Shown: positions 55,415 to 63,905, numbered from the stretch's first letter. The stretch: 64,000 bases of DNA from Gordonia polyisoprenivorans (GCF_017654315.1 NZ_CP072203.1:4526001-4590000); one strand, 5' to 3'. Numbers and translations are program-made. The notes: generated by a model from the sequence alone, not told the origin.

Positions 55415-56175
55415 GACCACGCCTGCCGGCCCAATGCCACCATTCGCTGCACGCATCGGCGTTGCGCGTCCGACAGTTCGTCTGCGCCGGTGAGTGCGTC
55501 GAGCAGATCGTCGGTTCCGAACCGGCCCCCGAAGTCGATTCTCTCGAGTTCGCCACGCGCCACCTCGCCGAGTTCCCTGCTGCAGGCGACGATGTCGCGG
55601 GCCAGGCATTCCACTTCGTCGTCTCCCGGGTCGGCCGTCGCCAGAGCCTCGAAGCACGTTGCGAGCTCGGCACCACGCGCTGCCATGTTCTCGTCGGCGA
55701 GGGCGGAACGATACAGCGAGGTGACCTGCGGATCGAGCTCGGTGAAGACCTCCAACAGCGAATGCTCGATTTCCACTGTTGTCTCCGCGCCGGAGTAGAT
55801 CTCGGCCAGTCGGTCCGCGATGTCGGCGACCTCATCCCGTGGCACGCCGGCCGACAACGTGCCGCGTAGATCGGCGATCCGCTGCCGCTGCCGTTGGATC
55901 GCCTCGGCTCGACGGGCGAGGTCCGCGTCGAGCTCGGTCAAAACGTCGTCGAGGTCGGCCGCCCCGTCCTCGGCAAGGACGTCCCGGACCTCATCGAGCG
56001 CCAATCCCAGTGCGGTGAGCCGACGAATCCTCAGGAGAGCCACCACGTCGTCGAGTGCGTAGCTTCGGTATCCGTTGGAATCCCGTGCCGGCTCGGGAAG
56101 CAACCCGAGCCGGTGGTAGTACCTGATGGTGCGCGTGCTGACGCCCGCCAGCCGTGCCACCTGCCCGATCCGCAT
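55411..56175 (-). CDS. MerR-family regulator
   Basis: A 254-residue MerR protein. The N-terminal winged helix is MRIGQVARLAGVSTRTIRYY, then LGLLPEPARDSNGYRSYALD, followed by a long coiled coil (residues 80-130) and a C-terminal domain of about 120 residues that could bind a ligand. The ATG at 56175 is the family start. It is in an operon with the membrane protein by ATGA overlap. No Cys pair for metals is present, so it is not a metal sensor. Confidence 0.9.
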   Translation of the reverse strand: MRIGQVARLAGVSTRTIRYYHRLGLLPEPARDSNGYRSYALDDVVALLRIRRLTALGLALDEVRDVLAEDGAADLDDVLTELDADLARRAEAIQRQRQRIADLRGTLSAGVPRDEVADIADRLAEIYSGAETTVEIEHSLLEVFTELDPQVTSLYRSALADENMAARGAELATCFEALATADPGDDEVECLARDIVACSRELGEVARGELERIDFGGRFGTDDLLDALTGADELSDAQRRCVQRMVALGRQAWS

Positions 56176-56288
56176 CGGCACCCCTTTCTCGCCTGTGGTG
56201 ATCGCAGTACACACGTTGACGCCGCGTCAAGGTCAAGCCGCGTGTCGCCCGATGCGCAGCGACGCACACCACCAGTCGGTCATCCCAA

Positions 56289-56315
56289 CAAATGGGAAAG
56301 TGGTTTCATCATTTG
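56289..56315. promoter_or_regulatory. inverted repeat upstream of the aminotransferase gene
   Basis: CAAATG at 56289-56294 and CATTTG at 56310-56315 are reverse complements, 15 bp apart, in a small AT-rich island between the MerR and aminotransferase starts. It is a candidate operator; which regulator uses it is unknown. Confidence 0.35.
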
Positions 56316-56416
56316 GATACCGCGCGCTACCGTCTGGTCAGGCATCGAACCCCGGATGCCGATCCGGTGACCACCCGCATCACTTTCCCCACCAGCCCCT
56401 TCGGAAGTGATGCCCC

Positions 56417-57571
56417 ATGTCTGCCTTGTCCATTCCCCCATCGCGCGCCCTCGAGTCGATCCGCGGGTCGGCCATCCGAGATCTCCTCGCGGTCACCGAA
56501 CGGCCCGGTGTGCTCAGCCTCGCGGGCGGTTTGCCTGCCACCGACCTCATCCCCACCGCACGGATCGCGGTTGCGGCGCAGCGCGCGATCGCCGACGCTT
56601 CGGCGCTCCAATACACGGCGAGCACCGGCGTTACGCGGTGCCGCGAGGCCATCGCCCACCTGCAGGGCGCCGCTCCCGAGCAGATCCTCATCACCCATGG
56701 TTCACAGCAGGCACTCTCGCTGCTGGCACAGGCGCTCGTCGATCCCGGATCGACGGTCGTCGTCGACGACCCGGTGTATGTGGGTGCGCTGCAAAGCTTT
56801 CAAGCCGTGTGCGCTCGAATTGTCGCCCTACCCATCACCGGCGCCGGCACCGACGTCGCCGAGCTCGAGACACGGCTTCGGTCCGGGCTACGGCCCCGGA
56901 TCGTGCACACGGTCAGCAACTTTCACAATCCGTCAGGCGTCACCGCGAGCGCGCATACCCGCATACGACTCGCTGAACTCGCCGATCAGTACGGTTTTCT
57001 CGTGATCGAGGACGACCCCTATGGTGCGTTGCGATTCACCGGCGACCCGATCGCCCCGATCCCCGGCGATCGGGTCATCCGACTCGGCAGCGCGTCGAAG
57101 ATCCTCGCACCGGCGTTGCGGGTGGGCTGGATGCAGGCACCGCCGTCGATCGTCGGCATGGTCGAGCGCCTGCGTCAGAGTGCCGACCTCTGCGGCTCGG
57201 CGTTCAGTCAACTGATGACCGCCGACCTGCTCAGCGACACCGGGTGGCTCGCCGACCACGTGGATCGCCTGTGCGCGCAGTACCGGGTTCGGGCAACCGC
57301 GCTGACCGATGCACTCGACCGCCATCTCGGGAGCCGGATCGACTGGCGCCCACCGGAGGGCGGGATGTTCTGCTGGGCGCGCCTGCACGCCGTCGATACC
57401 TCCAACCTCCTGCCTGCCGCCGTCGACCAGGGTGTCGCCTTCGTGCCGGGACGTGCGTTCGCCGTCTCCGACGATCTCGGCGAGTACCTGCGACTGAGTT
57501 TCGCGACGCTGCCACCGGCGGAACTCGACGAGGGCGTCCGACGACTCGCGGCGGCGCTGGACCACCTCTGA
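56417..57571 (+). CDS. PLP-dependent class I/II aminotransferase
   Basis: A 384-residue fold-type-I aminotransferase. SLAGGLPATDLIPTARI starts the fold, YTASTGVTRCREAIAHL follows, and SNFHNPSGVTAS near residue 178 with IEDDPYGALRF near residue 200 hold PLP. The Schiff-base Lys lies in LGSASKILAPALRVGW at about residue 230. It resembles the LysN/aminoadipate and aromatic group without the GntR domain. The amino acid is unknown. It is divergent from the MerR gene. Confidence 0.9.
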   Translation: MSALSIPPSRALESIRGSAIRDLLAVTERPGVLSLAGGLPATDLIPTARIAVAAQRAIADASALQYTASTGVTRCREAIAHLQGAAPEQILITHGSQQALSLLAQALVDPGSTVVVDDPVYVGALQSFQAVCARIVALPITGAGTDVAELETRLRSGLRPRIVHTVSNFHNPSGVTASAHTRIRLAELADQYGFLVIEDDPYGALRFTGDPIAPIPGDRVIRLGSASKILAPALRVGWMQAPPSIVGMVERLRQSADLCGSAFSQLMTADLLSDTGWLADHVDRLCAQYRVRATALTDALDRHLGSRIDWRPPEGGMFCWARLHAVDTSNLLPAAVDQGVAFVPGRAFAVSDDLGEYLRLSFATLPPAELDEGVRRLAAALDHL

Positions 57572-57638
57572 CCGTCTGCGGTCAGCTGTTCGACCGACAC
57601 CGTTGCGTCCTGGCTATTACTCGTTTAGAGTAAAAGGC

Positions 57639-58583
57639 ATGAACGAGTACGACCCCTTCGAGATCGTCCGGCTAATCGAGAACGCCCGCCGACCCGGCGA
57701 CGTGTTCGCGGGAACACCGACCGATCCGTCCGCCCAGCGCGCGGCACGCCGCCGTCACCGCGCCCTACTCGCCGCGGTACACCCCGACCGCGCGACGATC
57801 CTCGGACTGTCGCCGGAGGTTGCCCGCGACGCCGCACTGACCCTCAACGCGCTGTATTGCGCCTGGTGCGAGACGGTGACGGCTGCGTCGGGCACCGGTG
57901 ACACCACGGCATTCGTGACCGGGGCGACCACCCACGTTCTGCGCGAACGCCTCTGGGTCACCGACCAGATGAGCGCGTATCGCACCGACGACCCCGATAT
58001 TCGTGTCGAGATCGGGCGCATCGCCGGCGTCGAGGGTGTGATTGCGCTGCCGACGGTCGCCGCCCATCTGGCCGGCCACGGTATGCGGGCTTTCGCGCCG
58101 AGCGTCATCGACACCGCCGTCACCGACGGCCATCCCTGGGTCGCCTACCGGGTACCCGCCGGAATGGTCTGCCTGGACGAGGTGCACGCGTCGTATCCCG
58201 CCGGACTCGACGGCCGCGACTGGGCGTGGATGGTGCGCCGCATCGTCATGACCCTCGCCGCTGCCGATCGGCCGCACGGCAACCTCGGCGTCCACTCCGT
58301 TCTGATCCATCCCGACGAACACGGTGTCGTGTTGACAGGGTGGACCGGCCCCGACACCACCGGGGACCGCAGCCCGCCGGCACGCGACGGGAACGCCGTG
58401 GCACGGTTGTTCGGCGTCATGCTGGGCGACCGCTGTCCTCGACAACGAGCATTCGCCTGTGCTGCCGAGACTCTCGACCCGGAAACCTGGCTACACGAAT
58501 ACGACCTGTTGTTGTCGGCGCTCTACGGTCCGCGCCGATTCCGGCCGTTCACGCTGCCGAGACCACAGCCGATGACGGCGTGA
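57639..58583 (+). CDS. J-domain / pseudokinase-like protein, first gene of the VWA module
   Basis: A 314-residue protein. Residues 45-95 look like a divergent J domain (RRHRALLAAVHPDRATILGL), with the HPD signature that stimulates Hsp70. The C-terminal half has protein-kinase-like landmarks, HGNLGVHSVLIHPDEHGVVLTGW at about residue 215, where the usual HGD catalytic Asp is Asn and DFG is replaced, so it would be a pseudokinase. It is 40 bp ahead of the VWA gene and belongs to the same operon. A role in assembling or sensing for the enzyme downstream is inference. Confidence 0.7.
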   Translation: MNEYDPFEIVRLIENARRPGDVFAGTPTDPSAQRAARRRHRALLAAVHPDRATILGLSPEVARDAALTLNALYCAWCETVTAASGTGDTTAFVTGATTHVLRERLWVTDQMSAYRTDDPDIRVEIGRIAGVEGVIALPTVAAHLAGHGMRAFAPSVIDTAVTDGHPWVAYRVPAGMVCLDEVHASYPAGLDGRDWAWMVRRIVMTLAAADRPHGNLGVHSVLIHPDEHGVVLTGWTGPDTTGDRSPPARDGNAVARLFGVMLGDRCPRQRAFACAAETLDPETWLHEYDLLLSALYGPRRFRPFTLPRPQPMTA

Positions 58584-58623
58584 CAGCCACCTCCACATCT
58601 TCACCACCAGATAGGAATCCATC

Positions 58624-59577
58624 ATGGGACAGGGATATTGGGACACCAGCGCATTTCGCAGCGCCGCGGCCGCCCGCCGGGCAGCCGGCGCCGACGACTT
58701 CGGCTACTCGGCCCGGATGCGTGAGACGCCACGTCACCTGCGCGTCGCGGCGCCCTCGCTCAACGCCCACGGCGTCACCACACGCGAGTCACGTGACAGC
58801 ATCGACCACCCCCGGTCGACCCCGATCGTCGTCCTCTTCGATGTCACGGGCTCGATGGGCCGCGTGCCGATCACCGTCCAGAAACGTCTCGGCGATCTGC
58901 TCGGTCTGTTGACCCGCGGCGGCTACGTCGACGATCCCCAGATCATGGTCGGAGCCATCGGCGACGACCAATTCGATGTCGTGCCACTACAGATCGGCCA
59001 ATTCGAGTCCGACAACCGCATCGACGAACAGCTGCGCGACATCTACCTCGAGGGCGGCGGCGGAGGCGACAAGCGTGAGGGGTACGCACTGGCCGCGTAC
59101 TTCCTGGCCACTCGGGTCGTCACCGATGCCTGGGACCGGCGCGGCCGCAAGGGCCACGTGTTCTTCATCGGCGACGAGATGAACAAGGATGTGCTCTACG
59201 CGGATTCCGTACGCCGGTTCATCGGCGACGACATCGGTGAGGATCGTGACGTCGCCGCCGTCTATCGAGAATTGGCTCAGCGCTTCCACATTCACTACAT
59301 CCTGCCGAATCTGACCAGCTACTACGACGATCCGCAGATCGAGGACCACTGGCGGGCCATCGTCGGCGAGCGATTCCTCAAGCTCGACGATCCCGACGCG
59401 GTCGCCGATCTGATCGCGCTGACCATCGGGGTGATGGAGAATGCCATCACCGTCGATGAGGGCGTGGCCGATCTGCGTGATGCCGGTGCTGCCGCGGCAT
59501 CCGCGGTCGGGAAGGCATTGGCGCAGGTGACTCCCCGTCCGATCACCGGGACCGGCACGTTGCCGGCGGACCTGTGA
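58624..59577 (+). CDS. VWA domain protein
   Basis: A 317-residue soluble protein. An N-terminal region of 60 residues precedes a von Willebrand A domain: IVVLFDVTGSMGRVPITVQK has the metal site in the DxTGS form, GAIGDDQFDVVPLQIGQFES follows, and FFIGDEMNKDVLY is the third site. VWA domains bind proteins through a metal ion and often pair with chaperone-like or enzyme partners. Its TGA overlaps the GTG of the PurA-like gene, so the products are made in step. No signal peptide. Confidence 0.85.
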   Translation: MGQGYWDTSAFRSAAAARRAAGADDFGYSARMRETPRHLRVAAPSLNAHGVTTRESRDSIDHPRSTPIVVLFDVTGSMGRVPITVQKRLGDLLGLLTRGGYVDDPQIMVGAIGDDQFDVVPLQIGQFESDNRIDEQLRDIYLEGGGGGDKREGYALAAYFLATRVVTDAWDRRGRKGHVFFIGDEMNKDVLYADSVRRFIGDDIGEDRDVAAVYRELAQRFHIHYILPNLTSYYDDPQIEDHWRAIVGERFLKLDDPDAVADLIALTIGVMENAITVDEGVADLRDAGAAAASAVGKALAQVTPRPITGTGTLPADL

Positions 59578-60974
59578 GAACCACGACGGCGTCGACCACG
59601 GCCGCGCCCGGTGCAGAGATCCTGCCCGGGCGCGCGCCCGGCGCTCCCGTCATCGTCGTCGGTCTCGGGTACGGCGATGAGGCCAAGGGAGCGACCGTGG
59701 ACTTCTTGGCGTCGATGATCCCCGATACCACTGCGGTGGTGCGGTTTTCCGGTGGCGCACAGGCCGCCCACAACGTGTGCCACGGCAGCCGGCACCACAC
59801 CTTCCGACAGTTCGGGTCGGCGAGTTTCCTCGACGTGCGTACCCTGCTCGCCGCCCCGATGATGGTCAATCCCCTGCGGTTGGCGCAAGAGGCGGCGGAA
59901 CTGGCCGACGCCGGTATCCGCAACCCGTTCGGATTGCTCACCGCCGACGCCCGCTGCCAGGTCACCACACCGCTGCACATCGCCATGAATCGCGCCCGAG
60001 AAGCGCTGCGTGGCAACGCCCGTCATGGCTCCACCGGTGAGGGTATCGGCGAGACCACCGCCTATGCATTGGCAGTGGAGTCCGGTGCCCGGCGGGGGCA
60101 GCGGGTCGGCAACTTCGTGATGCATGCCGACGCTCCGGATGCAGCTGTGCCCACTCTCGGCCTGCTCCGTGATCGCCGAGCAACGATCCGTGCCCTCGAC
60201 GCGCTGGCGGCCTACGCACGACCGCTGATGGCGGCCGCACCCGAAGCCGAGGCGCCCGTCGACTCGGTTACCGACATCGCCGACACGCTGTGTGAGATCG
60301 CCGATTCGATTCGCGTCGTCGACGACATGCCCGCCTACCTGAACGCGACGATCGATGCCGGTACCACCATTTTCGAGGGATCGCAGGGAGCGCTCCTCGA
60401 CGAATGGCACGGCTTTCACCCGCACACCACGTGGTCCACGGTCGTGCCCGGGCCGCTCGTGCAGTGGCTGCGAAGCACCGGCCACCGTCCGTACGTTCTG
60501 GGTACGACGCGGTGTTACGCAACACGTCACGGGTACGGTCCGATGCCCACCGAGAGCGACGATGTCGTGTTACCCGACGTCCACAATCGTGAGGGACGCT
60601 ACCAGGGTGCCTGGCGGACAGGACATCTCGACATTCCCGCGCTCCGCTATGCCGCGGCCGTGGCGGGTGTGCTCGACGGTGTTGCGGTCTCGCACCTCGA
60701 TGTCCTCGGCACCGCAGGCCTTTGCGTCGCAGACACCTGGGACGGTGATCCGACTCCGCTGGCACCCACGCGCGGGGGCGACCTCACCGCACTCGCGCGG
60801 CTGACCGAGATCGCCGCGCACGCCACGCCGGATCTCCGACAGCTTCCGGCTGACGCCGATGGGGTGGCACAGTTGATCTCGCAGGCGACGGGGGCGCCCG
60901 TCGTGATCCGCGCGACCGGGCCTGCACGGACCGACAGGAGTATCACGTGGCCCAGCCCGAGCCCGGCATCCTGA
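59574..60974 (+). CDS. divergent adenylosuccinate-synthetase-like enzyme
   Basis: A 466-residue PurA-fold protein. GLGYGDEAKGATVDFLAS carries the GDEGKG-type P-loop with the catalytic Asp and Lys, AAHNV near residue 65 keeps the His that equals PurA His41, and GSTGEGIGETTAYAL, FEGSQGALLDEWHGFHPHTT, TRHGYGPMPTE and SHLDVL follow in PurA order. The Arg-rich loop that binds aspartate in PurA (GRRRRTG) is replaced by QGAWRTG, with two of its Arg lost. So it probably ligates or phosphorylates a different substrate with GTP. A housekeeping purA must be elsewhere in the genome. Confidence 0.82.
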   Translation: MRTTTASTTAAPGAEILPGRAPGAPVIVVGLGYGDEAKGATVDFLASMIPDTTAVVRFSGGAQAAHNVCHGSRHHTFRQFGSASFLDVRTLLAAPMMVNPLRLAQEAAELADAGIRNPFGLLTADARCQVTTPLHIAMNRAREALRGNARHGSTGEGIGETTAYALAVESGARRGQRVGNFVMHADAPDAAVPTLGLLRDRRATIRALDALAAYARPLMAAAPEAEAPVDSVTDIADTLCEIADSIRVVDDMPAYLNATIDAGTTIFEGSQGALLDEWHGFHPHTTWSTVVPGPLVQWLRSTGHRPYVLGTTRCYATRHGYGPMPTESDDVVLPDVHNREGRYQGAWRTGHLDIPALRYAAAVAGVLDGVAVSHLDVLGTAGLCVADTWDGDPTPLAPTRGGDLTALARLTEIAAHATPDLRQLPADADGVAQLISQATGAPVVIRATGPARTDRSITWPSPSPAS

Positions 60975-61603
60975 GTGTCGTCAGCGTCGATGTGGTGGCG
61001 CTGACCTACGACGCCGAGGCGCGCGCGGTGCTCGTCGCCACCCATCGCCGTACGACCGAACCGCATCTCGGCGAGCGAGCCCTCCCCGGCGTCGTCGTGC
61101 GCAGCGGTGAGCGCCTCACCGATGCCGCCTCACGAGCCCTCACGAAACTCGGCATCGACGAGCCGCCGTCGGCGATCGGTCAACTACAGACCTTCGACGA
61201 GCCCAGTCGAGATCCACGCGGACCGTCACTGTCGGTGGCCATGTGGGCGACCTTCTGGGACTCGGCAGACATCCGGACGGAACAGGCCGTGTGGACACCG
61301 ATCGACCGCGACCACCCACCCGCGTTCGATCACGCCGAGATCATCACCGCCACCCGGTCCATCCTTGCCGAGAAACTCTGGCGTGAACTCACTTTCACGC
61401 GCGGCCTCACCGGCCCTGAGTTCACCGCTACCGACGCCGTCACGATCACCCGCTCGCTCACCGGCGCAGAGGTGCACCGCGCCAACCTCAATCGCGACCT
61501 CGCCCGGATCACCACGCTCACCGAAGCAGGTGTCGCGCCCGCCGCCGGCGGTCGTCCACCCAAGATCTGGCGGTGGTCCCCGATCCCGACCGACTCCCCT
61601 TGA
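60947..61603 (+). CDS. NrtR-like Nudix and winged-helix protein
   Basis: A 218-residue protein overlapping the previous gene by 28 bp. Residues 15-130 are a Nudix fold with FDEPSRDPRGPSLSVAMW, typical of ADP-ribose-sensing NrtR. The Nudix box itself is degenerate: RALTKLGI stands where RExxEExG is needed for metal binding, so it is unlikely to hydrolyse. The C-terminal 80 residues look like the NrtR winged helix, ending GRPPKIWRWSP. It may regulate this operon through a nucleotide such as ADP-ribose; that is inference. Confidence 0.8.
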   Translation: MAQPEPGILSVVSVDVVALTYDAEARAVLVATHRRTTEPHLGERALPGVVVRSGERLTDAASRALTKLGIDEPPSAIGQLQTFDEPSRDPRGPSLSVAMWATFWDSADIRTEQAVWTPIDRDHPPAFDHAEIITATRSILAEKLWRELTFTRGLTGPEFTATDAVTITRSLTGAEVHRANLNRDLARITTLTEAGVAPAAGGRPPKIWRWSPIPTDSP

Positions 61604-61913
61604 TCGAGAATTCCTTCCCCCGATGGTCGAGCACTTCCATCATTCGACGCCCGCCCCTTCCCCGATGGTCGAGGTGCGAGCCGCGTGCGGCGAGCCTCGA
61701 GACCACCTGCGCCAGCGCTGGTTCCGGTTCGGCGAGTGACGCGGATACCTATCATCTCACCGGGTCTCGAGGCCTCGACCATCGGAGTAGAACGACGGAG
61801 CGTTTCCCCCGATGGTCGAGGTGTGAGCCGCGTGCGGCGAGCCTCGAGACCGCTTGCACCGGTGCTGGTTCCAGCTCAGCGGGTGATGCGAACAATGATC
61901 GGTGACAGGGGAC
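61604..61913. repeat. palindromic intergenic repeat cluster C
   Basis: Full hairpin units lie at about 61662-61703 and 61817-61850 and a short one at 61762-61785, with GATGGTCGAGC units between. After each full unit comes a tail with GCTGGTTCC. It carries the same family as clusters A and B and no gene. The IS110 element begins right after it. Confidence 0.85.
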
Positions 61914-63122
61914 GTTCCTATAACGTGTCAAGGGGTCTGGGAGACGTTTTTTGGGGTGTGGTCGAGGTCTTTGAGATCGGCTTTGAGGGCGTAGAACAGT
62001 TCGCGGGCGACGAGGCGTTTCATGGCGCGGATGATGTCTTTATCGGCCATTCCCTCGGCTCGTCGTTTTTCTCGGTAGGCGAGTGCTTTCTCGTGTTTAC
62101 GTAACCGGCCGATGACCACGAGGTAGACCGCGGAGTTGGCGTGGCGGTCCCCACCGCGGTGCAGCCGCATCCGGCTGGTCTTCCCCGAGGACGCGGGGAT
62201 CGGCGCGATCCCGGCCAGCCGCGCGAACTGCGCATCACTACCGATACGGTCCGGGCATTGCCCGACGGTCACCAACAACTGCGCGGCGATCATCGGACCG
62301 ACCTGCGGGCGGGCCCGCAACCGCGGCGCGGCCCGGCGGGTCAGCGTGTTGAGTTGGGTGTCGTAGGCCTTGATCTCGGTATCGAGGTCACGAACCCGTC
62401 CGGCGATTCCCCGTAACGCGAGTTTCGCACCCTGTACCGGGTCACCCAACTCGCCACGATTGGGTCGCCACGACCAGATGACCGCCACCATTTTCCGGGT
62501 CGTCAACCCCGCCAGCTTCTCCCGTAACACCGGTGCGGTGATCACCAGATCCCGGATCTGATTCAACGCGACACTACGCGCTTTGACCGCCGAAGCCCTT
62601 GCCGTGGACAGCATTCGGATCGACTCAACGATCCCGGAATGATCCTTCGGAGTGATATCGGCACGCCCGGTCCGCGCCGCCTGCGCCGCGGTGTAGGCAT
62701 CAACCGGATCGGACTTGCCGACCGTGGCCCGCACCGTCGGATCCGGGCGGTTGAGTTCTTTGACGGTGTAACCATGCTCACGCAGCACCGAGGTCAACCC
62801 CAACCCGTAACTACCGGTCTGTTCCACCGCGACCCGATGCACCCACCACTGGGCCAACCACTCCAACATCGCCTCGTTCCCGGCCCGATCAGTACCGAAC
62901 TGCGCGTCACTGATCTGCCGGCCATCATCGTCAACGATCCCGGCGTGGTGGGTGTCTTTGTGGGTATCGACCCCGGCATACACCGGTTGCGTCGACACCC
63001 CCTCTACAGTCATGCTCGACATTGCGGTTCCTGTCTCCTTCACTTCGGTGGAGGATGACTACGCCGGGTGAGGCAGACAGGACGGTGAAGAGTCGGACCA
63101 ACCGCAGCCGACAGGTTCCTAT
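61914..63122 (-). mobile_element. IS110-family insertion sequence
   Basis: One intact IS110 transposase plus a non-coding stretch on its 5' side. GTTCCTAT occurs at 61914-61921 and 63115-63122 and may mark the ends, though IS110 elements lack inverted repeats and the limits are uncertain. The element sits between two repeat clusters, just before the HNH fragment. Confidence 0.7.
61928..63022 (-). CDS. IS110-family transposase
   Basis: A 364-residue DEDD recombinase. YAGVDTHKDTHHAGIVDD gives the first catalytic Asp, VAVEQTGSYGLGLTSVL the Glu, SDPVDAYTAAQAAR the Asp pair, and the C-terminal transposase_20 domain with RLAGIAPIPASSGKTSRMRL has the catalytic Ser. Full length, apparently active. 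IS110 recombinases are guided by a structured RNA from the element's non-coding end. A GTG 21 bp upstream is an alternative start. Confidence 0.93.
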   Translation of the reverse strand: MSSMTVEGVSTQPVYAGVDTHKDTHHAGIVDDDGRQISDAQFGTDRAGNEAMLEWLAQWWVHRVAVEQTGSYGLGLTSVLREHGYTVKELNRPDPTVRATVGKSDPVDAYTAAQAARTGRADITPKDHSGIVESIRMLSTARASAVKARSVALNQIRDLVITAPVLREKLAGLTTRKMVAVIWSWRPNRGELGDPVQGAKLALRGIAGRVRDLDTEIKAYDTQLNTLTRRAAPRLRARPQVGPMIAAQLLVTVGQCPDRIGSDAQFARLAGIAPIPASSGKTSRMRLHRGGDRHANSAVYLVVIGRLRKHEKALAYREKRRAEGMADKDIIRAMKRLVARELFYALKADLKDLDHTPKNVSQTP

Positions 63123-63143
63123 GAAGTCATAACCTCACCCGGC
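63063..63143 (-). ncRNA. candidate bridge-RNA stem of the IS110 element
   Basis: GCCGGGTGAGG at 63063-63073 and CCTCACCCGGC at 63133-63143 pair perfectly (11 bp) and enclose about 59 nt just 5' of the transposase. IS110 elements encode their guide (bridge) RNA in this position. The inner loops cannot be folded reliably by eye, so this is a candidate only. Confidence 0.45.
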
Positions 63144-63276
63144 CCAGTCATCACGAATCCAGGTGTCAATTCCGGACTTCACCGAATGCCGACAGGTCCA
63201 CTTGAAGACACCCAATTCGAGGTCAGTCTCGAGGTAAGTCAGAACACCCGGTCAAGCCCTACCCATATTCTCACCG

Positions 63277-63320
63277 TCTCGAGGCTCGGCGCTATCGCTC
63301 CTCGGCACCTCGACCATCGG
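63277..63320. repeat. hairpin repeat unit upstream of the HNH fragment
   Basis: GTCTCGAGGCTCGGCGC, a loop and GGCACCTCGACCATCGG, one copy of the same family as clusters A-C. Two shorter GATGGTCGAGG pieces follow at 63358-63405, the last directly abutting the HNH fragment. Confidence 0.8.
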
Positions 63321-63408
63321 ATGGAAACGCCAGGAGTATCACTCGGTTGTTTTCGATCGATGGTCGAGGACTTCCGCCATCCGACACTCGCCCCTCCCCC
63401 CGATGGTC

Positions 63409-63764
63409 AGGCCCCGCCCGGGGATCCGACCGGACACGGCGGTCACTCCGTGCCACCCCCTGGGGCACTGACCTATGCACCCAGCGCCACACTGCGCGCT
63501 GAGGTGCTCGCCAACGACGCCTGGTGCCGATACCCCTACTGCGGGATGCCGTCGCACCTGTGCGACCTCGATCATTGGCGACCGTTCAACCACACCGACC
63601 CCGAGGCCGGAGGCTGGACAGTGCTCGGTGACCTGATCCCGCTATGTCGGGCCGATCACCAGCGGAAGCATCTCGCGGAGTGGGTACCGACGTTGTACAC
63701 CGATCGGCGGGTGGAGTGGCGGAGCCGACGGGCGGGGCAGGTGATTGTCACCTATCCGCGGTGA
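63409..63764 (+). pseudogene. 3' fragment of a DUF222/HNH gene
   Basis: This encodes about 118 residues nearly identical to the last 118 of the gene at 9730-11316 (CRYPYCGMPSHLCDLDHW, LIPLCRADHQRKH), but the DUF222 domain is absent. Similarity starts sharply at the end of a GATGGTCGAGG repeat piece. The flank after the stop also matches, through GGTGGAACCAGCTGTGG to the hairpin unit. It is a copy cut at the repeat. Confidence 0.88.
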
Positions 63765-63806
63765 CGGGGTTTTGCTGTGGGGTGGAACCAGCTGTGGCTC
63801 AACGGG

Positions 63807-63885
63807 TCTCGAGGCTCCTCGCTGGCGCTCGTCGCACCTCGACCACCAGGAAAGAGCACCTCGACCACTGAGAAAAGGCGTCTCG
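63807..63885. repeat. hairpin repeat unit downstream of the HNH fragment
   Basis: GTCTCGAGGCTCCTCGCTGG, loop, CGTCGCACCTCGACCACC, followed by degenerate CTCGACCAC and CTCGAGCAC pieces. It matches the repeat at the 3' end of the intact HNH gene (9646-9690), inverted. Confidence 0.8.
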
Positions 63886-63905
63886 AGCACGGAAAGGGCA
63901 GGGCT

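Noticed and set aside
59574..60974. Housekeeping purA
   Set aside because: The loop that holds aspartate is altered and the gene sits in a VWA/Nudix operon, unlike the stand-alone chromosomal purA of related genera.
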